A stretch of 64,000 nt of DNA from Aphrocallistes beatrix (Eukaryota; Porifera; Hexactinellida; Sceptrulophora; Aphrocallistidae). The DNA lies in assembly GCA_963281255.1 (NCBI GenBank), contig OY725495.1:2852001-2916000 (forward strand), read 5' to 3'. Both the position numbers and the translations under genes were made by a program. The notes under the pieces were generated by a model. The model was not told the origin of the DNA, made no database searches, and saw nothing but the letters and a program-made list of their open reading frames with translations. This document shows positions 9,371-22,100 of the stretch, in pieces; the stretch's first letter is position 1, and every line of letters begins with the position of its first letter.

Positions 9371-10400
9371 ATAGTACACAGTCCACGCTATAGGGGCATG
9401 TGGGAGCTATAATCTCTCTGCACGCAGTTACCAAGTCTAAATGTACTGCACTCCTGAAGGTAGCCAATGATATCCTCTTCTACAAGAACCAAAAACACGT
9501 CACATTTCTCGTCCTCTTGGGTCTCAGCTATGTATTTGACACTGCTGACCATTCTATCCTAATAACATGCCTTCTTACACATTTCGGGATTTGTGACACT
9601 TCTCCCGGTTCAAATAATATCTCTCTGGCAGAACCCAATCCATTTCCATCCGTGGTTCAAATTCACTCGACACTCCCGTTAAATACAGCATTCCCGCTCC
9701 CCTAAGGTTCCTGCCTTGGTACCCTTCTCTTCACTCTTTATACCACCAGCTCGCTCTTTGATATCATTAGGTCCCACCTCCTCGACATGAACTGCTATGC
9801 CGATGATATTCAAATTTATCATTCTTTTAAACCCAATTCTTTACTCTGAGAAATCTGCTCTCACTGTCATCCAATCCTGTGTCTCTAATCTCCGTTCTAG
9901 GTTTCTTAACAACAAGCTGCTCAGCAATGACCAAAACTGAGTTCCTCGTCATCGGTACCCGTCAACAAATCTCCAATTTCTACATTGATAGCATCTCTGT
10001 TAGCAATTCTCCAATCTCGCCATCCAAAGAAGTAAAATTGGGTACCTGGTTCGACAACAACCTATTGATATCTTTCCTAGATCCGTAAAGTTGTTTCTTC
10101 ATGCTTCTATTTCATCTAGAATATCCATCGAATCAGGAAGTATCTCTCCAGTAAACCATGCTAAACTATCGTTGAACTCCTTGTACTAGTGACTTCTCAT
10201 CTTTACAATAGCAACAATCTTTTACATGGTTCTCCCTGGTTGCTCAGGTCTCGACTCCAACGTGTTGCAGCAAGGCTTATTCACAACTCATCAAGAACTA
10301 CTCCATCGTCTCTTCTTCATATTAAATCCCTCTACTGGCTGCCTGTAAAACATCGCATCACATTCAAAATCATCATTTATGGAATACAGACAATTCGTGA
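9371..10400 (+). pseudogene. Decayed CR1/L2-like LINE reverse transcriptase
   Basis: Pieces of a non-LTR reverse transcriptase appear in order but in different frames. Near 9500-9600 is a block ending FDTADHSIL (family consensus: AFDTVDHSIL). Near 9710-9840 is LGTLLFTLYT, followed by NCYADDIQIY, which carries the catalytic YADD. Near 9930 is TKTEFLVIGT. At 10190-10390 come LLRSRLQRVAARLIHNSS and LYWLPVKHRI, the typical C-terminal blocks of CR1/L2-type elements. Frameshifts and deletions separate the pieces, and the 5' half including the endonuclease is missing. This is an old, inactive copy with no intact product. Confidence 0.75.
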
Positions 10401-10728
10401 CAGGACAATTCATGACAAGATTATTCATGACAAATACCAATATAATGTCAGTATGAATCTAAAATATACTGTGATTGTAAAACACGAATAAAACAAAATA
10501 AGTGATTATGATGTTATTTAATATTAGAGAGGTAACAAGAATATAATAAATTATAATGATGATAAATGGAAATAATAATTCAAATAATGATGACCATGAT
10601 GATAATATGAATATTATAATATTGATTAATAAACATGATGAAGGGTTACATGAACTAACTACAAAATCCAAATCTGTATGCAATTCCTTTCAAAAATTCC
10701 ATCTTCGGGCGAGTCAAATAACCGTCTA

Positions 10729-10866
10729 CAGGCCCGGCGGAAGCAACTTTTTATTGGTCCGGCCATAGCGAAAGTTGGTCCGGCCAAAAGCAAATTTGCA
10801 TATGAAAATAAGCCATAATGGCATAAAATTGATCCGGCCAAAGCCGGACCAGTTCCGCCGGCCCTA
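10729..10866. mobile_element. CAGGCCCGGCGGAA MITE, copy 1
   Basis: A palindromic element of about 138 bp with ends CAGGCCCGGCGGAA and TTCCGCCGGCCCTA. The inner arms repeat GGTCCGGCC. Copies 2 (19344-19460) and 3 (36107-36223) are about 117 bp and close to identical to each other in the opposite orientation. The ends look hAT-like, but a clean target duplication was not resolved for this copy. Confidence 0.75.
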
Positions 10867-12021
10867 GTCTATCAGGTTTTTCAAAGCCCTCTCCTTATCC
10901 GTATAACATTTTCTTTTTGGAGGATTTCTCCCGCTTATATAAAATGCATGTTTAATTTCAGTCAATCCCTGTTCCTTTTTTTAAATTTCAATAAATTTCC
11001 ATATCGAAGGATGTTGACAAGACATTAAATTACTAAATCCTCGATGCCAAGATTTTTTTATACAGTGTGTAGTAATAAAGAATTCGTTTATATTCGTACT
11101 ATACTCCAAGGATTCATATTTAAAACAAGGAGATTGTTTATATTCATCACTGTGCATACACAATCATTATGGTCATTATTTCTGCTCAGGCTCTTTTTTG
11201 AGCAGAGTTATCTAGGATTTTGTCACATCTCATTACTTCTCTATAGATCGTGATAAAATCCTAGATAACTCAGAACTTATTAAAAATAGACATGTGAATA
11301 GTATTATTCTCATATAGAAAGTAATAGTTGACGGATTAAATGGTATAATTTCTTAGTGTCTACGATATATACTTTTCGAGTTATGGCTTAAACGTGTATT
11401 TTTTTGTTTCCATAGCAATTGAGGAATGCATAGACATTCCAACTAAAATTTTCAGATTTTTTGGCTTAAGGTCTTCCTATTGTTGCTCTATCAAAAATCA
11501 AGCATTAAAAATGCAGATAGCGATGTTTAATATGAGCTGGGACAGCAACATTTCTGCTCTGAAAAGAGCCTATTGCGGAATCACATGGTGACATATCAAA
11601 TTTTTGACAGCGAAATTGGATACTCTGATATAATGTTTGTATATGGTAATAATACATTTCAAATGTCTATCAGGAGCGATTTTTGATTTATCGATCTAAG
11701 TAAATTTTGACTTTGTTAAAACTGGCCTCTTCGTTTTATGGCCTTCTCGGTGACATATATAGCCGTATGTTAAGTAGGCCATGGGCTGGTCCAACCGAGA
11801 TTGGCAGGCATGGGCATTTACAATATGTCTCAAAATTATTGGCAATGAACTTTAACTTCGTATAATATTAAACCATAGCGTTCTATACACTAAGGCATTG
11901 GTGGTCTCTACATTTTTTGGACCAGGGATTGGTTAGTATATTCAGGCTTATTAACATCACTCACAAAATTTCTTCTCCTGTGCAAGGTCATTGAAATTTA
12001 TCCCCGCATATACGTATAAAC
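10867..12021. other. AT-rich DNA with a short inverted repeat
   Basis: No gene is seen. An inverted repeat, GAGTTATCTAGGATTTTGTCAC near 11211 and its imperfect complement ending near 11270, forms a hairpin of about 22-bp arms. A 60-70 codon open frame near 11394 has no recognisable product. Confidence 0.5.
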
Positions 12022-12723
12022 AATATATACAAGTGCTTAATCAGTAATTAAAATGTCTGCAATCAGCATTATATTGCGCAACAAGCTATAACTACGGCTA
12101 ATTTAACCAATTTTCGTCCATGCTTTGCGCAGTCATAATAACAGTATTAATGTTTATTTAGCGTAGGAACCTCACTTTGGACCAGTTGTTGAAAAATACG
12201 TGGAAATTTTATTTGGAATGTAAACACATTCCTGCGTTGCCAGGGAAACGTAATCTGACTAACTTGGGCTATATCTCAATAACTGTAAGTGCTAAACACT
12301 AATAAATGATGTCATATGATAGATAATAGGCGACTTCCTATTCACTAATAATATAATTTATTCGCCTCAATATTATAGTTTAGTTATGGGTCAATATACT
12401 TTGAAGACATATTGGCCCATAACTGTAAAACTATATTATATAGGCGAATAAATCAATTATTAGTGAATACAAAGTCCCTGTTACCTATCATATGACATCA
12501 TTTATTAGTGTTTAGCACTTACAGTTATTGAGACATAGCCCAAGTTATTTTTTAACAACTGGTTCAAAGTGAGATTTCCTACACTAAATAAACATTAATA
12601 CTGTTATTATGACTGCGCAAAGCATGTACGAAAATTGGTTAAATTAGTCGTAATTATAGCTTGTTGCGCAATATAATGATGATTGCACACATTTTGATCA
12701 CTGATTTAAGCATTTGTATATGC
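12022..12723. repeat. Long fold-back element (about 330-bp arms)
   Basis: Two arms of about 300 bases or more mirror each other around a centre near 12385: for example TTGCGCAACAAGCTATAA near 12075 and its complement near 12650, and TGATGTCATATGATAGATAA near 12307 and its complement near 12490. The left arm has an extra segment of about 70 bases (12189-12262) that the right arm lacks, probably a later insertion or a deletion on the right. No transposase is present. A read-through transcript would fold into a long hairpin. Confidence 0.8.
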
Positions 12724-12893
12724 AGTGGAATTTGCTTATTAGTAACTCGAGTTTGCTTCTAAAATAGTTGTTAATACGTGAAGTTGCTAATAAGGGAACA
12801 GAATTAACGCAACATCTTCACCTGGGACCTGTAAATTGTTTGCAAATAGAGCAATATTGCTAATAAGGGAGTTGCTAATAAGCAAAGTCCACT
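12723..12893. mobile_element. Pogo-like MITE
   Basis: The ends GCAGTGGAATTTGCTTATTAG and CTAATAAGCAAAGTCCACTG form an inverted pair around a short AT-rich core. Related TCCACTGTA ends occur near 39975 and 58660. TA-type ends of this kind are typical of pogo/Tigger-derived miniature elements. Confidence 0.55.
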
Positions 12894-13046
12894 GTATTGT
12901 TTATACGTATATAATCGTATAGCAATGTATTCTTATATAGGGTACTACTGAGTTTAGTTATGCAAATACCCTAGTACAGGGGTTCTTAACCGGGGGGAAG
13001 TGTGTAGGATCTAAGATACTAAAATATTTCTCAGAAAAAGTACACA

Positions 13047-13716
13047 TTGTACAGTAGTGTTTCGAAAAATTCAAAAGTTTTAATCTTTAGATGATTACCC
13101 TTCAAATAGTTTACTTTGATCACCAAATGTTCGCCATAAAAAATTCAAGCAATTTGGAGATGATTTAGTGGTCGCGCAAGGTAGGCTTGTCCAAGTGCAG
13201 ATTAATAATGGGATTTTTCCGGTTTAGGGATAAAATTGCAAACAGTGCACTTTTGATATAAGCAATGGATCTAACAACTTTGTATTGAGATATTTGGGTG
13301 TAGTTTTATATCAGCTAATAATACATTTTGATGGGCTAAAATCTACCGGTTCGGAGATATTGGTGAAACCAGTTGGGGCCATTAATAATTACAAGTACGA
13401 AGACTGGTCCCAACTGATTTCACCAATATCTCTGAACCGGTAGATTTTAGCCCATCAAAATGTATTATTAGCTGATATAAAACTACACCCAAATATCTCA
13501 ATACAAAGTTGTTAGATCCATTGCTTATATCAAAAGTGCACTGTTTGCAATTTTATCCCTAAACCGGAAAAATCCCATTATTAATCTGCACTTGGACAAG
13601 CCTACCTTGCGCGACCACTAAATCATCTGACATTTGGTGATCAAAGTAAACTATTTGAAGGGTAATCATCTATAGGTTCAAAATTTTGAATTTTTTGACA
13701 CACTCTACTGTACAGT
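13047..13716. repeat. Long fold-back element (about 310-335-bp arms)
   Basis: The left arm (13047-13381) and right arm (13404-13716) are nearly complementary, including CTACCGGTTCGGAGATATTGG against its complement near 13420-13445 and GGTAGGCTTGTCCAAGTGCA against its complement near 13585-13610. The spacer is only about 22 bases. Some bases are missing on the right arm near 13630. There is no coding capacity. Outer ends are near GTACAGTAG on both sides. Confidence 0.85.
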
Positions 13717-13858
13717 AGGGGCGTAGCCAGTGGCGCCGACAAGGACCTGCCAGGGGCTACGGTCCGTCTTAACTGGGCCTGCAGAAACATTTTCTGGGCC
13801 TGCAGGATATTTAGTGGGCCTGCGGGCAGGCTCTGCAGGCCCATTGGCTACGCCTATG
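13717..13858. mobile_element. Mini-hAT with CTGTACAG target duplication
   Basis: A 142-bp element with inverted ends TAGGGGCGTAGCCAGTGG and CCATTGGCTACGCCTATG, rich in CCTGCAGG-like blocks. The octamer CTGTACAG flanks both sides (13709-13716 and 13859-13866). It lies directly against the right end of the preceding fold-back element. Confidence 0.8.
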
Positions 13859-14144
13859 CTGTACAGTGATACTGATAGTAAAATAATTTAAGAATTACGG
13901 CAATTGTTCAGTAATGACCCTATTTTATATATTTTCAACTCCAGAATTACGACCAAATTACTAATTACAATCTATTATTCCTGGATTCCAAATCTTGATG
14001 AATAGAAAACAATACTGACTTGACAAATAAATAACAATCTGGATCCAATAGTATAAAATGTAAATAATTTTCTTGCATAGTATATCGTACTGTAGTCATT
14101 ATACTAACTAGTATAGTGTGTTGGGAAAATAAAAATTTCATACC

Positions 14145-14225
14145 TAGTTCAATATTTTGGGATGCGTAGAAATACAAAGGGAAAAATCATGATTCCTTTG
14201 TATTTCTACGCACCCAAAAAAAACA
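14145..14225. repeat. Short perfect hairpin
   Basis: TGCGTAGAAATACAAAGG near 14163 is followed after 13 bases by its complement CCTTTGTATTTCTACGCA. It sits alone in AT-rich DNA and may be a very small fold-back element. Confidence 0.7.
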
Positions 14226-15146
14226 GTCATAACATACTCAATTAGGTTGATATTCGTATTCAGCGTTAAATTTGGAGAAATTTGAGGGGTCACATGACCA
14301 TATTCGAGCTGAATATTTTCCTTGACGACGCAGGAATGTGCAACATTCCAATCTCAAACCTCCTAGTAACCCCATCGAGTGACCCCTTGTTTTGCTCCCC
14401 TATATTCCATAAGTTCAAATAAACATAAATCAACACTATACATGATCATTTAGTAGGATTTCCTGAATGCGGAATTATCTGAATTATTCAGGCTCCCCAA
14501 AATATTTAAGCTTGCATTAAAAAAATTGCCCAAACATGCAAAAGTGGTATGGGCTTAATTTTGGTCAAGGAGGCCCCCCAGAACTCAAAAACTCCAAAAA
14601 AGTTTATACTTCTCAAATTTCTCGGTTGAACCCCGTCCCGTGGTCATGGATTATAAGTAATGATCACGTTATTAAATTATCTCAAAATCACTGGATTTTG
14701 TTAAAAAAGGTAATATCCCGGGATCCCAGGATAGTTGGAGCTATGCTTGAATTCTTGAGGGTTTCGCCTGAGAATTTCGCGCGAAAAGCAAATGCGTGAA
14801 CGGTGAGACCAAATACTCTGATATGATATTTGTATATGGTAATAATACATTTCTAAGGTCTATCGTTAACGACTTGATTTATCGGTCTAATTAAACTTTT
14901 GAACTGTGTAAAAGCTTGCCTTCTATTTATCAGGCCTTCTCGGTCACATTCACGGTCGTATATTAGGCCATACTTGAGACTTTCGAAGCGAATGAATATC
15001 AACTTTTTTACTTAAACTATCGATGGACAATGGATTTTGAGAACTCATTTCCGGTTAAGGCCATTTTGGATGAGGAAGCCATAATGATAGAGTCAATTCT
15101 ATAGTAATTAGAATAGACCCCATGGCATTTAAGGGTTGTAATCCTA
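14226..15146. other. No gene recognised
   Basis: AT-rich sequence with one open frame of 87 codons near 14536-14799 that has no recognisable motif. Nothing else stands out apart from diffuse similarity of 14814-14970 to 11610-11770 (both contain ATACTCTGATAT followed by a TTTGTATATGGTAATAATACATTTC block), an old dispersed repeat. Confidence 0.5.
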
Positions 15147-15768
15147 TCCTTACTATTAAAACTTGATTAATGTGTATGTGTATATCTGTAACGAATTGAT
15201 TGAAGAAAGTTCCAGGTACAGAAAGCTGATTTTTGGCATGTTGGAGTCTTTTGGTAATGACTCCACTAAGTTCCGACCTAATGACTCCACTAAGTTCAGA
15301 CACGAAAATGTCGACTCATTATGTTTAACTCAACCATTTTAGGTGATAGAAGGCTGAAATTTTAATAGATGTGTATCTTAATTAATAATTATCCCACGCT
15401 TGCCACATGAATGTGTTGCGTCATTTCCGGTTTAAGCCATTTTCAATGGGGAAGCCATACAAGTTTGGGGTTACTACTATAAATAGAAAAATCCCAAGTG
15501 CTTTCAAGGGTTTTAATATTCTTCACATACGATATAACTATCATCAAAAAATGAAGACTCAAATTCTGTTATGATATCATCATTACGCGTCAAAAAACAT
15601 TGACAAATTTTGTGATTTTTCGAGTGATATCGATTATAACAGTTTGACAGACGTATTTAGAGTTGTTATCTACCTTACAATTAATCAATGTGAGCCTAAG
15701 TGCCCGAAGGACGCCTCTGGCGGACATAAAGTTCCCCCAACGCAGAAAAAGCAAGCGAAGCGCGCTTG
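15147..15768 (+). mobile_element. Helitron-like element, copy A
   Basis: It starts A|TCCTTACTATTAAAACT and ends GCAAGCGAAGCGCGCTTG|T. The 3' end folds as CAAGCG-AAGCG-CGCTTG, a short hairpin next to the terminus. Insertion between A and T without target duplication, a TC start and a 3' hairpin are the marks of Helitrons; the last four bases CTTG deviate slightly from the usual CTRR. There is no replicase, so it is non-autonomous. The interior contains the dispersed blocks CGATTATAACAGT and ATTAATCAATGTGAG shared with the other copies. Confidence 0.65.
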
Positions 15769-16147
15769 TTTTTATTAATACACTTAGATGTATCAAGCAG
15801 TATCAGTAAAGAATATGGAAATGATGGCGGCTGCGAAACATTACTTTCGATTGTTTCGATATTTATGCAAACAAATTCGTGTAGAGATTTGACTGCTATA
15901 AGTTGGCAGCTATGTGTTTGTTTGTTCTGATCGCCCCCGGTATCCCTCGTCTCATTGCCATAAGTCCCAGGAGAATCTGATAAGACCGGTTATAGTTGCC
16001 ATTATAACTGGTTCGTGTCACAATAAGTGACTGTGGACCAGTAATGGCAACCATAACTGTGTTGTCTCTCTTGATCTACTCCACATTCTTGATTATTGTG
16101 AACTCGGACATTATCTAATCAATTTATCTAACTTGATAAAATAGAGA
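15769..16147. promoter_or_regulatory. Presumed POLR3F 5' flank and leader
   Basis: This 379-bp gap lies between a Helitron-like end and the POLR3F start codon. An imperfect inverted repeat, ACCGGTTATAGTTGCCATTATAACTGG near 15984 and a partner near 16032-16055, is visible. No TATA box at a convincing distance was found. The transcription start is unknown. Confidence 0.35.
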
Positions 16148-19100
16148 ATGGCTGTAGCACACTCTCCTTCAAAAAGCGAACCTAAGTTGGAAGAGCAACC
16201 AGAAGATCCTGAGCTTCTAATTATGTTAGAAAAACGTATTTTGGAGATGTGTCATTCTAGTCCTAAAGGAATTACTGAAAGGCATTTGAAAGAAGACCAA
16301 CCTGAGCTCACTCCGACTATTCGAATGAAGATAATAAACAAGATGTTGGCTTCGGGCGAGATCGAACTCTGTAAACAAGGTTCAAATTTGGTTTATAGGT
16401 TAGTTGTAGGTTAGTGATTTTCTCAGTTATCCGGACTCAATTTTAGTGCACTGTCAATAGGAAGATGCCATGGTAATATGTTATTGATATGTCTGTCCCC
16501 GCAGTCTAATTCTCTAGGATGATTTGAGGATATCCTTACTATTAGAACTCAATTAATGTTTATTTATTTATGTACAAGCGCGCTTCGCTTGCTTGCGCTG
16601 CGCGGCTTGGGGACACTGTGTGTACAGGCGTCCTTTGGATGCCAAGATAGATAACAACTGTAACTACGCCTGTCCTACTGTTATAATCGATATCACTCGA
16701 AAAATCACAACATTTTTGTCAATTTTTCAATTTTTGATGCGTAATAATGACGTCATCATTACGCATCAAAATTTGAAAAATTTGTGATTTTTGAGTGTTA
16801 TCGATTATAGCAGTGAGACAGACTTATTTAGAGATGTTATCTAACTTCTAATTAATCAATGTGAGCCTTGACTCTGTGTCCGCCAGCCACGCAGCGCAAG
16901 CAAGCGAAGCGTGCTTGTATATATAATATTTCTATAGTTTAGACTTCCATCTATTGATTCATGTATTCATATTTGAGAGTTCACTATCAAATTCTTGTCC
17001 TTTTTAATATTCCGATTTTCACACAGAGGAGGAACTATTCACTATTTTAGGAACTATGCTTAAAAATGAATTTTTCAGAATATAATATTCATATAAACAT
17101 TCTGCGCAATGCAGGGATTCCTTCTTGGTACTGCGACCAGAAGGAATATTTCTACTCTGCACAGATCCTTACTTGCCATGGAACAATAGCGTCAACAGGA
17201 TTCGTTCCACTTCCATTCATATGCATTTTATATATTTTAACTTTGATAAATGTTTGTAGGAAAAAGGAAGTGGTTCCATTGGATTCAGGACTGAGTGCAG
17301 GATTGAGCTCTTTAGAACCAGAGCCGCTGTTAGTCTATCATTCTCTGGAAGGCGCTAAGCGTATGGGGATGATTAGCACTGATATCAGGAGAAGGACTAA
17401 CCTTCCGCAGACACAGGTTGGTTCTATTATGAAGGATTCAAGTATCATTTGTTTTAATAATACATCTGAACGTATCAAGGCTTGTGTTTTGTGCCTTTTT
17501 GGAGCACATTCATCAGGGGGCCTCACATTTTTCCTAATTAATGTAAACTCGCATAATCATTAATTTCCTTCAACCCTTGGTGGCAGCATAACTCAAAGGG
17601 TAGTCATCATATCTCAAAAAGACGCCCGTAGTCTCTCTACAAAATGACTGATTTCTGGATTTTTTTAAAGATGACTTTTAAAAAGGTTAAGATTTGGTGA
17701 AATGAGTCGATTTTGTCAAATCATCACATGGAGCAACAACCTGCAAAGGGATCTTTTTGCAATTTTCCATCGTCCATTCATTTCTTGGAGCATAAGCGAG
17801 TTTTCATGCTCTCTTGATTCTTGTCTCAGCTTTCACCTCAGCTGCTCTGAATCGTGATACGAGGCCGTTTTTGCGAGTTATGGTGTTTTAAAGTTCAAAC
17901 ACTAAGGAAAATGGCAGGGCCACTTTAAAACGCCATAACTCGCCTCGTATCACGATAATGCCGCTGAGCTGAAACAATTTTGCGGGGATATTTTTTTATT
18001 AATGAATACCCTTTGAGTTGTGCTGCCACCAAGGATTCGAGGTAGGGAATTTTGTCAAAATTTGAATTTAAGTAAAAAAAGTCTCCAAAGGGTGCTTCGT
18101 GGGTTTTTTGGTGCAAAACATCAAATTTAAACTTCATTCTCGTCCGAAAGTTGACTTTATTACAATTTTGCAATTTTGACCTCTACGCCGTAATTTCAAC
18201 TGTGAAATTGAGCAAGACCCCATTTGTGCTCTTATGGGCGCACAAATGGGGTCTTGCTCAATTTCACAGTTGGAAATCAAACTTCAAACTATTAGAAATT
18301 ATCTGATTGTCTCCCAAGATTACCAAAACTCTATCGCTGTGGAATTATACACTGGTATTTTTCTCAACCAATCGTAAATTTGACCACAAAAAGCTCCAAA
18401 TGAAACATGTGATTTTTCCTGGCATTACTTAGAAACGCGGACGGTCCCGTAGGAATCTGGTTTCAAGTCCGATAATGGTTAAGAGAAAAAGATTACACCT
18501 TTAGTGCAGCTCCTAGTATATAGTAAATGTCCCATGGCATAATCAGCGTGTAACTTCTGTACGTCCGTCTACCTCCTGGAAATTATATTGCACCAAATTT
18601 GACTTATATTCCTTCTTATATGGTGGAGATTTGAACCTGGTTGCAAAGTCTACAAAATCTTCACAACTTTTCACAAAAATTGTCAAAAGTATTAGCCAAT
18701 CAGAATCCAGGGATTTAACACATTACATTTGGTTTTGATTTTACTGACTAATAGGAGGGATTAGACCAACACTCAATGCCTTTCTAAATGATTACAATGT
18801 TTCATTCCCTAAACTTGAAATCTGATTGATTGACATAGAGATAATATAATTTGGACTTCTAAATTCAAATATTTTGGAGTTATGAGAGAAATTTTATTTT
18901 TGGTTTATTTTATAAATTGTCCAATAACTCTAAAATCTTAGAATTTACAAGTCCAAATTGTATTATCACTTGATAAAAAGTAACCTGTTGCTCATCATGA
19001 ACACAGGCTGGTCAAAATGATCTTCCATAGCAACTCAGGAATGTAACAATCCATTAAAAAATTTTAAATATTCAGATCAATAGGTCCCTAGCTTGATTCT

Positions 19101-22100
19101 ATGTAAAATTATACATCTATAACGGTTTTAAATGTCCTTAAAAGAGGTCAGAAAATTTCCAAATTAGACTTCGATATAGCCTATTACGCACAGCGTTATC
19201 ACGACAAATAAAATATTTGCCAGCAGGCATATGTACTTGGATACCATGTTTATATGGGCAGCTGCGTAGATTCGGAATGAGAATTGGTAGGACCTTTGGG
19301 CTAGGACTCAAGATTGGGAGAGCTATTTTGGACAAATCGTTATCAGGGCCGGGGGAACTGGTCCGGCTTTGGCCGGACCAATTTTATGCCATTATGGCTT
19401 ATTTTCATATGCAAATTTGCTTTTGGCCGGACCAATAAAAAGTTGCTTCCGCTGGGCCTGATTATGGCTAATTTAAGATAATACCCAGGGATTTTCACAA
19501 GTCACCAACTCTAATGACTCTGGTCATCATCGAGTCGCCGAATCCTAACCCATCCCAAATTCTGATGGCTCTCGTAATCGAGTCATGACTCAATGACTCG
19601 CGAAATAATTATATACTCTTCACTATTGGTTCATTGATTATGAGTCGGTACTAGCTGAAATAAATTGGTATGTCCCACTTAAAATGACCATAATTGTGTC
19701 TGTTGTCAAGAAAGATGACACACTAATCCTGTTTTGGTGACTTATAAGTAATGACTCGATGACTCGCGAATCAAGACTTCGGTGATTCGAGTCTTCGAGT
19801 CATTTGATTCGTGAAAATTTCCAATGACTTGAGTCACCGAGCCATCTGACTGATTTAAGATTATGACTCAAGTCACCTAGTCTAACTCGATGACTCGTGG
19901 AAAGCCCTGTATTAATAGCCTTCGACAAATTATTGGTAGGACCTGGCCATTGCCTTACCAACCCTACCGGAACCTATGCCTATGCAGAGTGGTAATGCAA
20001 AGCTCTATTCTGCATGGTTAATGATGCAAAAAGGCCACCCACTGACTACTAACAAGTACCTTCAAATGAAAATGGACTTGCTTGTTGAATAGTTTTCTAA
20101 TTATTACTGAATTAAAGCAAAATAATGAAAATCACAAAATACTGCGTTAATCATGATAATTTAGCATACGTATTTTGAAAATTGTAGAGCTAGGTACAAT
20201 TTTAGTCACTTTTTCACGAAAGATTTAAGTCATTATCTTTTAACTCTGGTCAGGGGAACCCGGGAGTAACCACTGCCGTACGGATTATCAGCACTTATTT
20301 GAATATGGTGGCCATTCCATACAATACTAATTGTATAGGAAGCACAATAAAAATTGCTCTAATGTAATCAAGTATAGTGGAGCTTTGAATATCTGTGCAT
20401 AGTCAAGGTCGATCTCATTTCCATTCATTCTCATTTGTTCCTCAATTATTCGAATTCTCAATTACCCGACGTTATTTCCCGGGCCTAGGTTTTGCTATAA
20501 TATTTAAACATTAATACATATGTAAAATCAATTACGGTGTAGGTGTCATATCTATTTTATAACTAGAACAACTTATTGAAAATGACTGTTTTTGAATAAT
20601 CGGGGTCGAACTGGACTATGAACTATAATATCACAAAAAGATCTGGCATTGATTGAGACTGGACTGATACTATTGACCAATGCCTTATCGGTTTGTTGAC
20701 CGACATTTTTGTGTTTTTCCTTTACAATTTTATTGGATATATAAAGTTTACACCTATCCCTACGACTTTCGATGTATATATGCTGATCATCGTTATTACA
20801 TATCACTCTGTGATTTGATAATTTTGCAGTTTTGCTTGTAATATCTAGAAGATATTCAACAACTCAATTAACTCCAAATTAAATCAGACATGTGTCTTGC
20901 CCAGCTGATTGATGAAGTCAAAATTTCGAGTCATCCGTAATTTAATGTTACAAGCGCGCTTCGCTTGCTTGCGCTGCGCGGCTGGCGGACACAAAGTGTC
21001 CGCCGGAGGCGCCCTGCGGGCGCCTGGGGTCACATTGATTAATTATAAGGGAGATAACATCCATAAACACGCCTGCCTACTGTTATAAATTATAATCGAT
21101 ATCGCACGAAAAATCACCAAATTTGTCAATTTTTAAAATTTTGATGCGTAATGATGACGTCATAACAGAGTGATGATGACTCATCATTTTTTGATGATAG
21201 TTGCATCATATGTGAGGTATGTTAGTATACACATTCTATTAAAATGTCAGCCTTCTATCTCCTATAATGCCTGAGTTATGCTCGAATAACTGTATTGCTT
21301 AACTTTTAAAAATGTGACAATGACGTCATAATTCCATGATGAGTCGACATTTTCGTCTGAGCTCAGAACTTACTGGAGCCATAGCCAAAAAACTCCCACA
21401 TGCCAAAAATCAGCTTTCTGCGCCTGACAGTTTCTTCAATCAATTCGTTACAGATATATATATATACACAAACATTAATCGAGTTTTAATAGTAAGGATA
21501 CATTATACAATGATCCGTATGGATAGCAACACTGACTTCATCTGATATACTGACTTCATCATGATGATACAGCAAAATTTAACATCCACGTTTTACTATA
21601 ATATCAGAACATTATGTTGTAGTTCCTTTGGATTATACTTTAAATTGTAAGAGAAAATAATATTGCATTTTCTTTAGGTAACAAGAATACTGAAACAATT
21701 AGAATCGCAAGGGTTAGCTAAAACTGTTAAACTCCCTGATGTAACAGGTGCGAAATCAAAAGTGTATTTGCTAACTAACTTTGATCCAGATCCATCTCTC
21801 CTCAACAGAGAGAGGCTACTGACGAAGGAAGAGATCGATCAGCTGTTTAGTCACACGCTCAAGCTACTATTGGCAGAACGTGCTGAGAATAGCCGGTTTT
21901 TCTCCAGCGAGGAGTTAATCGGCTTATCAGTAGGGCTCTCTTTCACTGTAAATAGGAATAAAATAGAGTTAGTATTGCAAGCTCTAGCTGATGAAGGCAA
22001 ATTAGAAACTGACGCAATGTTACTTCCCAGTGATGAAATGGAAGAGAAAAAGGTAGTTTTGAAGTTTCGAGCGGTGAGAATTAATATATCAAGGCAACTA

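Noticed and set aside
17066-17259. Open frame running into POLR3F exon 2 from its intron
   Set aside because: The part before 17260 lacks similarity and lies upstream of a good acceptor; only 17260-17416 is exonic.
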